Assembly: GCA_036583965.1 (NCBI GenBank) | Contig: JAZBQD010000018.1 | Location: forward strand, 68,487,785-68,551,784 | Length of the DNA stretch: 64,000 nucleotides | Source: Prunella strophiata | Lineage: Eukaryota > Chordata > Aves > Passeriformes > Prunellidae | Reading direction: 5' to 3' | Part shown: piece by piece, positions 1 through 62,538 of the stretch | Layout: each line of letters starts with the position of its first letter | Numbering within the stretch: position 1 is the stretch's first letter | Translations under genes and position numbers: made by a program | Notes under the pieces: model-generated | Told to the model about the DNA's origin: nothing | What the model saw: only the letters and a program-made list of their open reading frames with translations | Databases searched by the model: none

Positions 1-110
1 TGCCCAGAGAAGCTGTGGCTGCCCCTGGATCCCTGGAAGTGTCCAAGGCCACACTGGATGGGGCTTGGAGCAATCTGGGATTAGTGGAAGGTGTCTGTGA
101 TGGCACCACA
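1..110 (+). mobile_element. CR1 LINE 3' fragment
   Basis: Begins mid-element with 'gcccagagaagctgtggctg' and continues through 'ctggatggggcttggagcaa', the standard avian CR1 segment a little upstream of the 3' end. It is truncated by the window edge and lacks the final octamer tail. Confidence 0.85.
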
Positions 111-1229
111 AACAGATGGTGTCAAGTCCTAGTTTTTACACCTCTAAAAATCCCTGCCCCAACACCTGATCAGCTCAGCCCTGTACTGAGGCACTCTGAA
201 AAACACTGAAAAACTCCAAAGAATATTTTACATTCCCTAAAGACATTCTAGTGGAAAATACCAAAAGTTTAGAAGAAATTCATCTTAGCCAAGAGATGAC
301 CCACTTACATACAGATTTATGCAACACTTAAAGGGATATAATAGAGATAAGAGGTGGTCAAAGGAAACTAAATTAGTGTAGCTGAATTTGAGCTTGTCTC
401 CTCTCTCCTAATACTGTGTCACTCCAGCTACAACATGGGGAATGCTAATGGATATTATGCAAGGAGAGAACCCTCCCACGCATCACATTAGCAAAAAATC
501 CTCAGAGACAGTGGTAGTTTCCCTGGAAAAAAGTCATCCACGTTCATTCTTGACATCACATCTGATTGCAGTTGGCACAGAAACATCAGAGGGAATATTT
601 TAATAGTGCAACATCTCAAGTTTGCACACAAGTGAGACTTATCAGACATTGGACATATTGTTTTATTGCACTTCCACCTTTTTTTCAGTTGGAATTTACC
701 AACTCCAAACACTCCTGATGCTCAGCTGCAGCACATTGTGCTACAACATTTATGTAGGTCATTGACTTCTCATTTTCAACAAATTCTCTGTACTGCAAGA
801 GCAGTGCAAGTGTCCACATGTGTCAGGACACTCCCTAAATATCTTGAGGTGCATCCAAAGACCTCAAACTGTACAAAATATCCACTTCACATTCACTATG
901 CCACCTCTTTGGCTCCCAAAACTCTTCCTGAAAAATGCCTTGAGAGTTTCAGGGGACAAACAATGGTGCTGGGCAGAGAGTAAAGAAGGAACAGGTTGAG
1001 GTGATGAGCTCATTGAGGATTTGTGGTTTTGGCTCACTGCCACAACACTGGGCTTTGGGGATGGTGAGGAGTTAAGCAGGAGAATTACTTCCACCTGTGA
1101 CCACAGGAATTCTTAAGAACACATCCTGAACACATTTTCTGATGTTCAGACAAGCTTTGGGCCAGCAGTGGTGGTGACAGAGCCAGGGACATCCCCCCAC
1201 AGAGGGAAAAGCAGCAGCAGAGGCGTTAC
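1..1229 (-). other. SLC4A11: SLC4A11 intron 14 (partial)
   Basis: Apart from the CR1 piece at the left edge I see no recognisable element. The donor GTAACG is at 1229. Confidence 0.85.
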
Positions 1230-52130
<50,901 letters not shown>

Positions 52131-52140
52131 GGCTGGGGCC

Positions 52141-53706
52141 TTGTGAGGCGCCGTGAGGCCTGCGGTGCTCAAGGAATGGCCCCCAGCATGTTTTGGGGTG
52201 GCCTCGGGGGTTCTTCCCTTCATGCCAAGGGTGTGGGCAGCAAGCCCCAGCCACAACACCCTGCTCCCCTTCAGGAAGAAGCCACCACAGGGTGAAGATG
52301 CTGCATAAAAACAGCACCAAAAAACAAGAGTTGTGCCCCAGCCCACTCTGAACTCAACGCCTCGACCAACCCAAGGCCGCGACGCTGTTTTGCGATGCTG
52401 AAATTTGAAACTGCAGGTGGAAAAATTAAAAAAAAAAATAAATAAAAGGAGTGAAGCGCCGCCCTGAGGCCCTGTGAGGCCCGTGGCGCTCAAGGAATGG
52501 CCCCCAGCATGTTTTGGGGTGGCCTCGGGGGTTCTTCCCTCATGCCAAGGGTATGGGCAGCAAGGCCCAGCCACAACACCCTGCTCCCCTTCAGGTAGAA
52601 GCCACCACAGGGTGAAAATGCTGCATAAAAACAGCACCAAAAAACAAGAGTTGTGCCCCAGCCCACTCCGAACTCAGCGCCTCGACCGACCCCAGGCCGC
52701 GCCGCTGTTTCGCGACGCTGAAATTTGAAACTACAGGTGGAAAAATTTAAAAAAAAATATAAATAAAAGGAGTGTGGCACCGCCCTGAGGCCCGCGGCGC
52801 TCAAGGAATGGCCCCCAGCATGTTTTGGGGTGGCCTCGGGGGTTCTTCCCTCATGCCAAGGGTATGGGCAGCAAGGCCCAGCCACAACACCCTGCTCCCC
52901 TTCAAGTAGAAGCCACCACAGGGTGAAAATGCTGCATAAAAACAGCACCAAAAAACAAGAGTTGTGCCCCAGCCCACTCTGAACTCAGCGCCTCGACCAA
53001 CCCAAGGCCGCGACACTGTTTTGTGACGCTGAAATGTGAAACTACAGGTGGAAAAATTAAAAAAAATATAAATAAAAGGAGTGAGGCGCCGGCTCTGAGG
53101 GGCCCGTGAGGCCCGTGGGGCTCAAGGAATGGCCCCCAGCATGTTTTGGGGTGGCCTCGGGGGTTCTTCCCTCATGCCAAGGGTATGGGCAGCAAGGCCC
53201 AGCCACAACACCCTGCTCCCCTTCAGGTAGAAGCCACCACAGGGTGAAAATGCTGCATAAAAACAGCACCAAAAAACAAGAGTTGTGCCCCAGCCCACTC
53301 TGAACTCAACGCCTCGACCGACCCAAGGCCGCGCCGCTGTTTCGCAACGCTGAAATTTGAAACTGCAGGTGGAAAAATTAAAAAAAAAATATAAATAAAA
53401 GGAGTGTGGCACCGCCATGAGGCCCACGGTGCTCAAGGAATGGCCCCCAGCATGTTTTGGGGTGGCCTCGGGGGTTCTTCCTTCATGCCAAGGGTATGGG
53501 CAGCAAGGCCCAGCCACAACACCCTGCTCCCCTTCAAGTAGAAGCCACCACAGGGTGAAAATGCTGCATAAAAACAGCACCAAAAAACAAGAGTTGTGCC
53601 CCAGCCCACCCCGAACTCAGCGCCTCGACCAACCCAAGGCCGCGACACTGAAATTTGAAACTACAGGTGGAAAAATTGAAAAAAAAAAAAAAAATAGAAG
53701 GAGTTT
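52141..53706. repeat. Five-copy higher-order tandem array upstream of exon 1
   Basis: The landmark 'aaggaatggcccccagcatg' occurs at 52171, 52492, 52803, 53124 and 53435, with spacings of 321, 311, 321 and 311. Every second unit is therefore exactly 632 bp away. The two unit types differ mainly in the GC-rich linker (for example 'gtgtggcaccgcc' versus 'gtgaggcgccg'). Each unit has a GC-rich block, an A-rich block ('ggtggaaaaatt' plus A-run) and 'aataaaagga' on the plus strand. The outermost copy (53435-53706) is degenerate: a short internal stretch is missing and aataaaagg has become aatagaagg. The array stops about 10 nt before the SLC4A11 ATG. I recognise no transposon family in it. Confidence 0.92.
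52300..52314 (-). promoter_or_regulatory. Splice-acceptor-like site in array unit 1
   Basis: On the minus strand 'gctgtttttatgcag' precedes CATCTTCACC, giving a T-rich tract plus CAG. If used, it would start a 5' exon at 52300 reading through to the exon 1 donor at 51868. The equivalent site is present in the other units. A second acceptor-like motif, T-rich then 'ccacctgtag', lies in the A-rich block of each unit. Use of these sites is inference. Confidence 0.3.
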
Positions 53707-53789
53707 CCAAGGAGACACCTGATATGGACAGAGAGACCCACAGCTCTCACGGGGCAGAGGAGCAGGTCACTCGGGGTGGCAGCACTGAG

Positions 53790-54070
53790 AACGCGAGACA
53801 AGTTTCTTAATTACACCAGACAAGTCCTCAGCCTTTTGCAAGGCTTTAATTAGAGTTTAACCCAGGCTCATCCAACAGCAAAGTGGTCCCTGCAACATCT
53901 CATTACGGAGCAGCTGGAGGACTCTTGTAGCACACTCATGTATCATGTTTAATTAGGAGAATTAGGGACATTATAGAATGTCGATTTTTACATTACCAGG
54001 ATTATTCAGCAGCTTCTCCTCATCTTCTAACAAGTCTTTTATGCCTAATTTGAAGCAGGAGGGAGATATT
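53790..54070. promoter_or_regulatory. Candidate upstream enhancer, TAATTA-rich
   Basis: Just beyond the distal end of the tandem array, with 'tcttaattacacc', 'gctttaattagag', 'catgtttaattaggagaatt', 'ctcattacggag', 'atgcctaatttg' and 'ttcattagctgg' within 280 bp. It is repeat-free and lies about 1.7-1.9 kb upstream of the proposed start codon. It resembles a developmental enhancer by motif clustering. Confidence 0.33.
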
Positions 54071-56146
54071 TCATTAGCTGGCTCTAGGCACTACAGTGAA
54101 ATGAAAAGGGGGAGCTTCAAGGCAAGAGGCTTGAATGGAAACTAAAATATTGATGGCTTTTTTTAAAGCCTCGTATAAGCAAATGTGGAGGCAGCAGCTG
54201 AAAGCAGCACATGCTGCCTCTGAGGGATCGAGCCAACAGCTCTCCACCACAAAACACAAACCCAGAGGAGTGAGGCCACAAACAGGAACTCGGTGACACA
54301 GGACAGGGGCTGCAGCATTTCCTGCCACGAGCTGATGGAGCTCAGCACCCCCCCAGAGGGCTCAGAGGGTGCAAAGGGGCTGCAGGAGCTTCAAGCCTCC
54401 AGATGACTCCTAAACAGCTTATCAAAGGTGTGGGAAACCTCAGATTAACCCCCCTTCTGATCTCTGCCTCCTTCACCTTACAGCTTGGCAGGAATAAATG
54501 TGAATAAGCCCTGTCAGAAGTGCTTTGAAGGCTTCAAAATGCATCCAGGGTGCTGCTGTCCCCATCCAGCAAAGCACACTGAGAAAATCACCCTCTGCTG
54601 CTGGCAGAGCTTAGGGTGTTTGCATCTCTGCACGATGAAAACTTGTCCAGACAGAAAAAAAGTGAGGTGAGGAAAGTACAGGAAACACCTGAACGCTGAG
54701 GGCACCACCAGCCATGGAATCTCTGCTGGCAGATTTGGCAGGGATGTCCTGGAGAGATGGACAGCAGCCAGACAAGGTGCCTGCTGCCATCAGAAGCACT
54801 ATAAAGTCCCACACAAGCTTCTCAATCCCAAACTAAGTCCCAAAGTTAGGGGTTTGGTGCCTCCAAAATGCACGATGGACACCATGATCTCTCCTCAAAG
54901 CTGAGCACCCACAGTGCTGACATTCCCCTCAGTGCCAGCAGAGTTTGGGCAGCCCTGCAAAGGAACAAAAATCAGCCTGGGCAAGGCTTTTTCCACCTCA
55001 ACCACATCCAGCACTGCAGCCTCAGGGAAGTTTTGAGCTTCATCTCCAACCTCCCCACTCACTGGGTCAGGTGGGGGGACACATAAGGATGGTTTGAGCA
55101 CCCAGCTCTGAGAACATGGCTGAGCCTTTCCTCCCTAATTACAGAATTAGATGGGTAAATAGGGAAAAGCCAAGCAGGGAAAACAATTTATTCCCCTCCT
55201 CAGCCACTGAAACTTTGCTAAGAGGGGGGCAGTGGTGGAAAACAGAGAGGGCTGGAGACAGGAGAGAAGCAGCCCAGGAGCTGGAAGAAGGGCAAGGGTG
55301 GAGCAGGATCAGAGGGTTGGGCAGAGGTCAGCGAGGACTCTGGCAAGGGAAGCATCCTCTGTTCCTCCCTCTTTAGGGGAGGAAAGAGCAGAACAAAAGG
55401 CAGCCGAGCCTCGTGTCCCTTGGGCAAGGCAGGGACAAAACACTCGGCTTGCAAATAATCCCCAACCTGGGCTGGACAGGAACTGCACTCCCAGACAGGT
55501 GTCTGCCTTGTCACTGAACCACCTCCAGGCTTCAAACCACTCCTGTTTGGAATCCTTCAGCCTGTTTCATCTGCCAGGAGCCTGAAACCGTGAGCAATTC
55601 ACGCCTGTCAAACGCAGGGTGACCTCGAGGTGACACAGGCTCTGTGGTGGCAGATGCACCTTCCCCCTGAGCTGCAGCCCTGCCTCCAGCCCTGGCAGCT
55701 GCTTCCCTCCCCTGTCCCTGATGTTCACTGAGTGCCACCCCCGCTGCTTGAAGGGCAGCAGATGCCACAAGCGACAGCAGAAAGCTGTTCAGCTCCTCTG
55801 GAAGTTTGATGGGTGTTCTGCAGAAGTTCAGAGCAGGATCTGATGTGGCTGTTGCAGAATTTGTGCAGGCACCAATCAAGTTTCCATATGGAAGTCCCAG
55901 TAACACTTCACAAGCTTTGTCAGGAGCAGTTCAGAGACAGAGGGCAGAGTTAAACACCTTTTCACTGGAATCAGATCTCCTGGGGGAAGAGTTTAAGATC
56001 TCCAAACTGGTGTTCCCCCCATCTTTATCACTGCAAGGTGACACCTTCAGATGAAGGCAGCATTTGCTGAAGTGCCACGAGCTATGTGATAGGGCCAGTC
56101 AGAGCTCTGAGCACAGAAAGTGCCACTCCAGCCCAAAATATGGTCT

Positions 56147-56405
56147 AAAAGAGAAGAGAGAGAGAAGAGAAAGAGAGAAGAGAGAGAGAAGAGAGAGAGA
56201 AAAGAGAGAGAAAAAAGAGAGAGAAAAGAGAGAGAAAGAAGAGAGAGAGAAAGGAGAGGAAAGCGAGCTGAGTGACAGAAAAGAGAGAGAAAAGAGAGAG
56301 ATGAGAGAGATGAGAGAGAGATGAGGGAGAAAAGAGAGAGAAAAGAGAGGGAAAAGAGAGGGAAAAGAGAGGGAAAAGAGAGAGAAAGAGGAAGAGAGAA
56401 GAAGG
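56147..56405. repeat. Homopurine GA-rich tract
   Basis: Uninterrupted A/G runs at 56147-56263 (117 nt) and 56323-56405 (83 nt), separated by a short interrupted stretch. The tract fades into imperfect GA repeats to about 56555. Mirror-like (GAGAGAAAA) motifs make it a candidate for triplex/H-DNA. The arginine/glutamate frame across it is a by-product of the repeat. Confidence 0.92.
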
Positions 56406-57017
56406 TGAAACTAGTGAGCAAATAGAGAGAAAACTAAAAAATAGTAAAAACGAGATAAGAGAGACTAAAAACGAGGCTTAGACCAGCTGATAACAAAAGA
56501 GAGAAAAAAGAGCGAGAGTGCAAAGAGAGAGAAAAAGTGAGAGAGAAAAAAGAGGTTTGGCTGAGGAGGAGCTGGAACACAGTTAAAGCTGGCTCAGATC
56601 AGTGCAGCCCTCCTGCACCACGAAGAACACACTGTGGTCAGGATAATCCCCCTCAGTCCACCCTGCAGGACTCATCTCATGGCAAAGAAATGGAAAAATA
56701 TGGGAAGTGTATGAGAGTAAGGAGAGCAAGCAGCATCCTTCAGTGGTGCAGGAACAAAACCCCCTCCTCACCCTCTGCAGCCAGAAGCAGCAGATGCTTT
56801 CACCTCAAATTCTCCTTTACCTTAAAGGCTTCCTTCAGCCCATACTATGCAACATGAAAATAAACCAGAATAACCAGAAAATAAACCAAATTTTATGAAG
56901 GTGCTGGGAAGAAAAAAATGAATAATTAGGATTTCTCTGGAGATTCCCCTGCAAAGCATCAGCCCTTCCTCTGTAGCTCATCCCAGACCTGCCATGCTCT
57001 AATATCCCAATATTCAC

Positions 57018-57150
57018 CCAAGATCAGGCTGGATGGGGCTTGGAGCAACCTGGTCTGATGGAAGCTGTTCCTGCCCATGGCAAGAGGGTGATGGATGATC
57101 TTTAAGGACCCTTCCAACCCAAACCATTCCAGGATTCCATGATTCCATCC
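57018..57150 (+). mobile_element. CR1 LINE 3' fragment
   Basis: 'caggctggatggggcttgga' through 'acccttccaacccaaaccat' to 'aggattccatgattccat', retaining the tail octamers in mutated form. Confidence 0.9.
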
Positions 57151-58639
57151 CCAGCCTTCTCTGTTTCCTCACATTCTCAGCTCCACTTCATCTCCTGGCT
57201 CCTGCTGCTCTCAGCCCTCTTGACAAGGTGCCTGCCCTGCAGCTATTTTGCTTTGGAGCTGAGTTTAAGTGCCCAGGGCTCTGTAGGGAGCAGCAGTGAC
57301 TGCAGCTGCTGCCATCAGTGGTGGCATTGAGTGTCCCACTGCTGCTCTGGTGGCACCTGGAAGCTGCACCTGGGGCAATAAAATCAGCAGAGTCACAATG
57401 AGCAGGAAGCTCAGCCTCAGCCACGTCAGATATATTCCCTGGAAAAGCTCAAGTGGGAGCAGCACTCCCAGCCCAAGGGCTGCAGGCTTCTCCAGGAAAG
57501 CCAAAAACCTTAATCAAGCTCAATTTCCTGGGAGAAAAGCAGCTTTATTACTAAAAACATCCTCTCACACCCCAGGTGATGGGAATTATTCCAGCCACAG
57601 CCCCTGCACAACCTCTCGAGGTGTCTCAGGTGACAAAGCCAATTGTGGAGCTTTAACCAACATCTGCAGGCACAAGCCACTCACTCAGGACAGTTTTCTG
57701 GAAGCAACTGATTTTCACCCTCAGTTTCCAAGGCAATCTCCTCTCCAAGCCTGGAAAACTGTTCTCATCTACAGCAGTGCCTATTCCCTCTGTCAAATCC
57801 AAGCCCAGGCTTCCAGAATCATGGAATTGCATCTCCTCCTTTACACAAGTGGTAGTTACCCCTCCAAAAAACTCTCCTCAGAAAGCCAGGAGCCTCAAAC
57901 TACATTAGAAGAGGCTTTTTGAGCTATGATTGGCAATCCAACACTATCAGCCTGTCACGTTAAAAGCCATTTCAGATTTCTCAAGTTGAGTTTTTAGGCA
58001 CAGAAGGCAGCAAATTGTTTTGGAAGAGCCCGAGAACCATTTTTGCATCCATTTTCTCAGAGGAATTACAGGTCAAGTACAAAAGGTCAAAGGAATCAAT
58101 GATAATAATGTATATTCAATAGCTTTTAAAGGTACAGGAGCATCAGCTGGGACATGGGCATTACCCTAAAATCCAGCCTGGTTCTTTTGAGCATCCCAGT
58201 GCCTGGCTGTAATAGAGTATTAAGGAACTCAACAGAGATTTGAGCCTAAAAACTGGTGATAATACTAGCATTAGGTTAAAAAAAAGTAAACTTCACCTAA
58301 GTTTTCTCCTCGTGGATTTTTAACTTGCTCTAGCCAAGAACAGACACTAATTTTCAAGAAAGGCATGAAGTTGTAATTAACCTGAGCTCTCAGCTCTCAG
58401 AGGGTTTGCGCTGCTCCCTGCAGGCTCTAATTCACTGCACCACCTGGAAAACACCCAAATCCCAACTTTGGGTGCAAAAAGAAACTCAATTAATAATGAG
58501 CATTCCACCTCCAAACTGACCTTGACACTCTGCACAGAAAACACAGATTCCTGGTGCTTCCACAGGTTAGGTAACTGTGGCAGCAGCTCTGTGGCCACAG
58601 AGAGCAGGCACAGACTTTCCCAGGCATTTTCCTGGGGAA

Positions 58640-58930
58640 GGCTCTGAGAAGATCAGAGAAAAGAATGAGAAACAATTCTTATCTCCACTTGCTGCCCCCG
58701 TGGTGGAATGTGTTATGGAGATTGTTTACCAAAGGGTGATTTCTTAAGTTGGACACTGGATGGTGTTTGGATTGATTGACCAATTAGGGAAAAGCTGTAT
58801 CAGACTGTCTGTAAGGGTTATGAGCTCCTTAATAAGTATAGTATAATATAAAATAGAATAAAGCAATTGATTAGCCTTCTGCAATCATGGAGTCAATGCT
58901 GATTATTACCCTGTCAGGACCCTACTACCA
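58640..58930 (+). mobile_element. ERV-type LTR fragment
   Basis: A TATAAAA box (58847-58853) and AATAAA (58857-58862) almost overlap, followed by 'gcaattgattagccttctgc' and an end near 'accctactaccaca'. A/T-rich U3, core promoter and short R/U5 are in the order expected for a retroviral LTR. No coding region or paired LTR is present, so it is probably solo. Confidence 0.55.
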
Positions 58931-59667
58931 CAGGTAACCTTCCAGTCAGTGACTCAGGCAGGGAGAGCAACTGGAAGATTCAGGAGAGACCTGGAAGAAC
59001 TTTGTGCAAGTGTTACCAGTTCTCCAATCTCCAGAGCATTCCAGAAAAAAAGGGTTTAAACAGCACCCTACTCCCACATGAACCAAAGCAAGTTTGTGGG
59101 CACATCTCACAGGCTGACTCCAGCACAATCACCTACTTACCAAAAAAATTCCCTTTTTTTTACAGATGAAATGAGAGCAATTACATTGATACAACCACAT
59201 ATTTTAGGTAAATACACACCTAAATTTTACATGTCCCTGCTGAGGTTAAACTGCAAAGTTTGGGGTTTGTTTTGCATGATGAGAGTCATGGAAAAACCTC
59301 TTCCTTTCTAAGAAATTATTGCATTTCAAAGACAAGAACAACTGCAAGGCTGCAGCCAGCCAGCAGCACCCAAAGCTGTCACCCACCCTGCTAAAACTGT
59401 GAGCCACAATGATTAAATAAAGCTGGAGGCTTGCTAGGATTTTCAGCTTTTTCTCTGGTTCACAGCTGAGAGAGTCCCTGGCAAGGCTCACAGGAGGATT
59501 TATTTACCCCTGGCAGCCACAGGGACATTGTGCCAGCCCAGGGGACAACTGGGGGGTGGAGGTGTCCCCATGGTTGGACTGCTGAGGGTTTGCTGCAGAA
59601 AATTAATCAGCCAGGAGGACCCAGAATTTATCTTGAATGCCTTGGTTTAAAAAAAACTCCATTATTA

Positions 59668-59800
59668 AGATTCACAGAGAAGTTGTGGTTGCCTCATCCC
59701 TGCAAGTGTCCAAGGCCAGGATGGACAGAGCTTGGAGCACCCTGGTCAAGTGCAAGGTGTCCCTGTCCGTGGCAGGGGTGGAAGAGATGGTGTTTAGGGT
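59668..59800 (+). mobile_element. CR1 LINE 3' fragment
   Basis: 'cacagagaagttgtggttgc' through 'ggatggacagagcttggagc' and 'aggtgtccctgtccgtggca'. The terminus is lost. Confidence 0.87.
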
Positions 59801-62456
59801 GCTCACTTCAAAGTAATCACTCTAGGTTTAAGCCAAGTAATTTGGGTTGGCACAGGCAGATCTTCATGTAAATGGGATTTAGAGAAGTGTCCCCCAATGC
59901 CAGACCTTCCACAGGTACCTTAGGAGCCAGGGAAGTGTTGGGTGAAGCTTTTTGGCTCTCCAGCACTCCCTGGGAGCCCATCAGATACAGATTTTCTGGA
60001 GCAATGACCACCTGCTGCAATGATGTCAATCCATTACCTAAGCTCAAGAGCACAGCTTAAACCACAACCTCCTCTTAGAAAAGCAACAAAAAAATCCAAA
60101 GCAGAGGTAGAAAGTGCAGAGCAGGTGAGTCAGCAAGAGCAGAGCTCTCCCAGATCCCTGCACCACAGGCTGACCATAACCTCAGCTGCATCTTCCCAAC
60201 CCCACTCCAGCCTTTTGTCATGAAGAGCCAAATGAAAACGTCAAGCTTCCCCTGCCATTTCAGTGATAATTCATAACAGAACTCCAAGGGCTGATCTGCT
60301 GCTGCTGCAAAAAAAAAGCCCTCCAAAACAAAACAAAAAAACAAAACAAACAACACCCAGGCACTTTTGAATTAATTCCAGTATTGTATTTTGCAGCCAG
60401 ATTTCTAGGAAATGTTGTGAATAATCCAAGTAATTCAGTGGAGTGTTGTTGGGGTTTTTTGTTTTGTTTTTACAGAACACAGGAGCATGTGGAGTTTCAG
60501 CTTTGCAGCAGAACTCTCAGAAATCAGGGGTGCTTCCTGCTCCTTTCACTATTTTATTACAGGCCTCCTGATAATTCCAGAAATAAAAATGTGCAAGAGA
60601 CCTGTGAGCCATCCCCTCATACTCTCCCACAGGTAGCAGCAGTTCATCTCCTGCTGGCAAACTGGGCATCTCATGGGAAAAAAGCCATTGTGAAAGGATT
60701 TGTTTCACGAAAACATTTAAATTAATCTCCTACTTAAGCAAACAATTCCAAGATAGATAAAGTCAAATATAAAAAAAAGAAAAAAAAAAAAAAAGGAAAA
60801 GAAAGAATAACCCCCCCAGAACACATACCAAGCTGAACTGCAAACTGAAAAACAAAAACAAGCAGATAAAATATATCCAAACATCCCAAGCCAGACTGGG
60901 GCCTTGGGGCCCTTCAACACAACTGTGATTTATTGTGCCAGCAAAACCAATTAATAAGTCAGAGGAGACCAAGCAGTGAGGGATTTGCTCTGGAAGAGCA
61001 GAGAAAAAAAAAATAAATTTATGCTGCAGGATCTCTTGAGCCAGCTTTAAAACAATGCAACAATTCAGATATCCCTATCACTGCACTGGGATTCCTTCCC
61101 TAGGATTCTGCAAGAGGAACCAGAAAACTCCTGGGTTTGTGTCTTATCAGGGAAAGTTCTTGGCTCAGTTAAAAACCTCATGGTAATTTGGGCAGAATTT
61201 AATCACTTGCAGGTAATTCCAGTGCCTTTAAAGCGCATCCACCTCCACGAGGAGGGTGCAGGATGCTCACAAGAGACAATGGGGGGCTTGATGAGTTAAT
61301 TCTGAGCCCTGATTGCCGAGCTGCATTTTATCAGGACTCCAATTATCCCCACTTTTGGATTGGGGCTACACAATCATCTCACTACTCACATTCTCCAGAA
61401 AGAAAATTCATTTGTCAAAACAACCTTACAGAAGATTTAAGTGACTTTAACACGCAAGGAGGGGGACACCAATTACCACCAGGCCCTGCCAGGTTTGTTT
61501 GTGCAAGAGGCCTGTTCCAGAGACTCAAAAAAATGAGTAAAAACATGGATTTTCATCAGCAAGGTGGCAGAGGACAACTGTTAAAACTGATATTACACAT
61601 GGATTGAAAACAGACTGTGGCCATCAGATGCCATCAAATCTGCTGCCACCACCCTCAATCAGAAATGTCCAACTGGGCAGGCACACATTTATTTCCTTTT
61701 CTTTCCTCTTAATATTGCCTGTACAGAACAAACTCCTCACCATATTTTTTCCCAGCTACATTGTAAGTATCTACCTCATGCAAGGCACTAAAAGCCACAA
61801 AAGTGGCTTTCAAGTTCTTCCAGAAATAAGGGAGAACTTGAACTCAAAGCTGAAGATGTGATCTCCTTGATGAACTTTCCAGAGTTTTAGCTAATTAGGT
61901 TGGGAGATGGTTGGGACCATAACAACCTCTGAACTTCCCAAATAGTCACATATTAATTCACTAGAAAATCCTTCCAGGGCTTTCCCCAACTCCTCAGTAA
62001 TTAACAGAGCTACAAATTACTAAACACTTGAAGTTTTTATGGATGTAAACATCCAGGAGGTTCTTCCAAAGCTCTGCTTTGGGGCTGCAGCCAAGATCAC
62101 GCTCGCTACAATCCTTTCAACAGAAAATGAGGCTTCAACTTTTAAATTTTAACATTGCTGAGAACACAAGAAGGGTAAAGAAAAGTTAGCTGGCAAAAGA
62201 CAGACCCAGGCTCCAAAGAGAGCCTCAGATATGCTCAGAAACAAAAACATCCTAATTACTAAGAGTACAGAAAACCATATGTATATGCAAGATCCCAGGA
62301 GGAGATAAGAAAAAAAAGCTCCCCTCTACACAGAGCAAGAGTATCAAAAGATGTTGCTCTGCTGAGAAAAGGGAGGAAAGTGTCCAAAAAACAGAATTCA
62401 AGAGGATTCTTTTTTTCTTTGCCCTCTCCCAACACAGCATTAGGGGACTAGGGATT

Positions 62457-62462
62457 TTTATT
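62457..62462 (-). promoter_or_regulatory. Poly(A) signal after candidate terminal exon
   Basis: AATAAA on the minus strand, 77 nt downstream of the TGA at 62539-62541. The region just after it on the minus strand is followed within 50-60 nt by a T/G-mixed stretch. Its value depends on the exon call. Confidence 0.35.
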
Positions 62463-62538
62463 GCTTCAGAGGTGGGGCAAGAGCATCTCTTGCCTGGCAG
62501 ATCCCCACAAGTGGCTGCCACGAAGCAGCTCGGTGATT

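Larger units (their letters stand above)
53707..62456. other. Intergenic region upstream of SLC4A11
   Basis: Holds the TAATTA-rich element, the homopurine tract, two CR1 fragments, one LTR and A-runs near 60780. 57150-58640 and 59800-62450 contain no gene I can support. The 208-codon open frame at 57296-57922 lacks splice or similarity support. Confidence 0.7.

Noticed and set aside
52490..53583. 153-codon minus-strand frames repeated in the array
   Set aside because: They arise from the periodic repeat sequence itself and contain no independent coding evidence; kept only as a possible exonisation question.
56064..56324. Arg/Glu-repeat protein frame
   Set aside because: Direct translation of the GA microsatellite; no stops simply because the tract lacks T.
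57265..57504. Minus-strand frame with a hydrophobic stretch resembling a membrane segment
   Set aside because: Single short hydrophobic run in a chance frame, no splice sites or neighbouring coding exons.
57296..57922. 208-codon plus-strand open frame
   Set aside because: No recognisable domain, low-complexity Ser/Pro/Thr composition, no matching splice or poly(A) context; regarded as chance.
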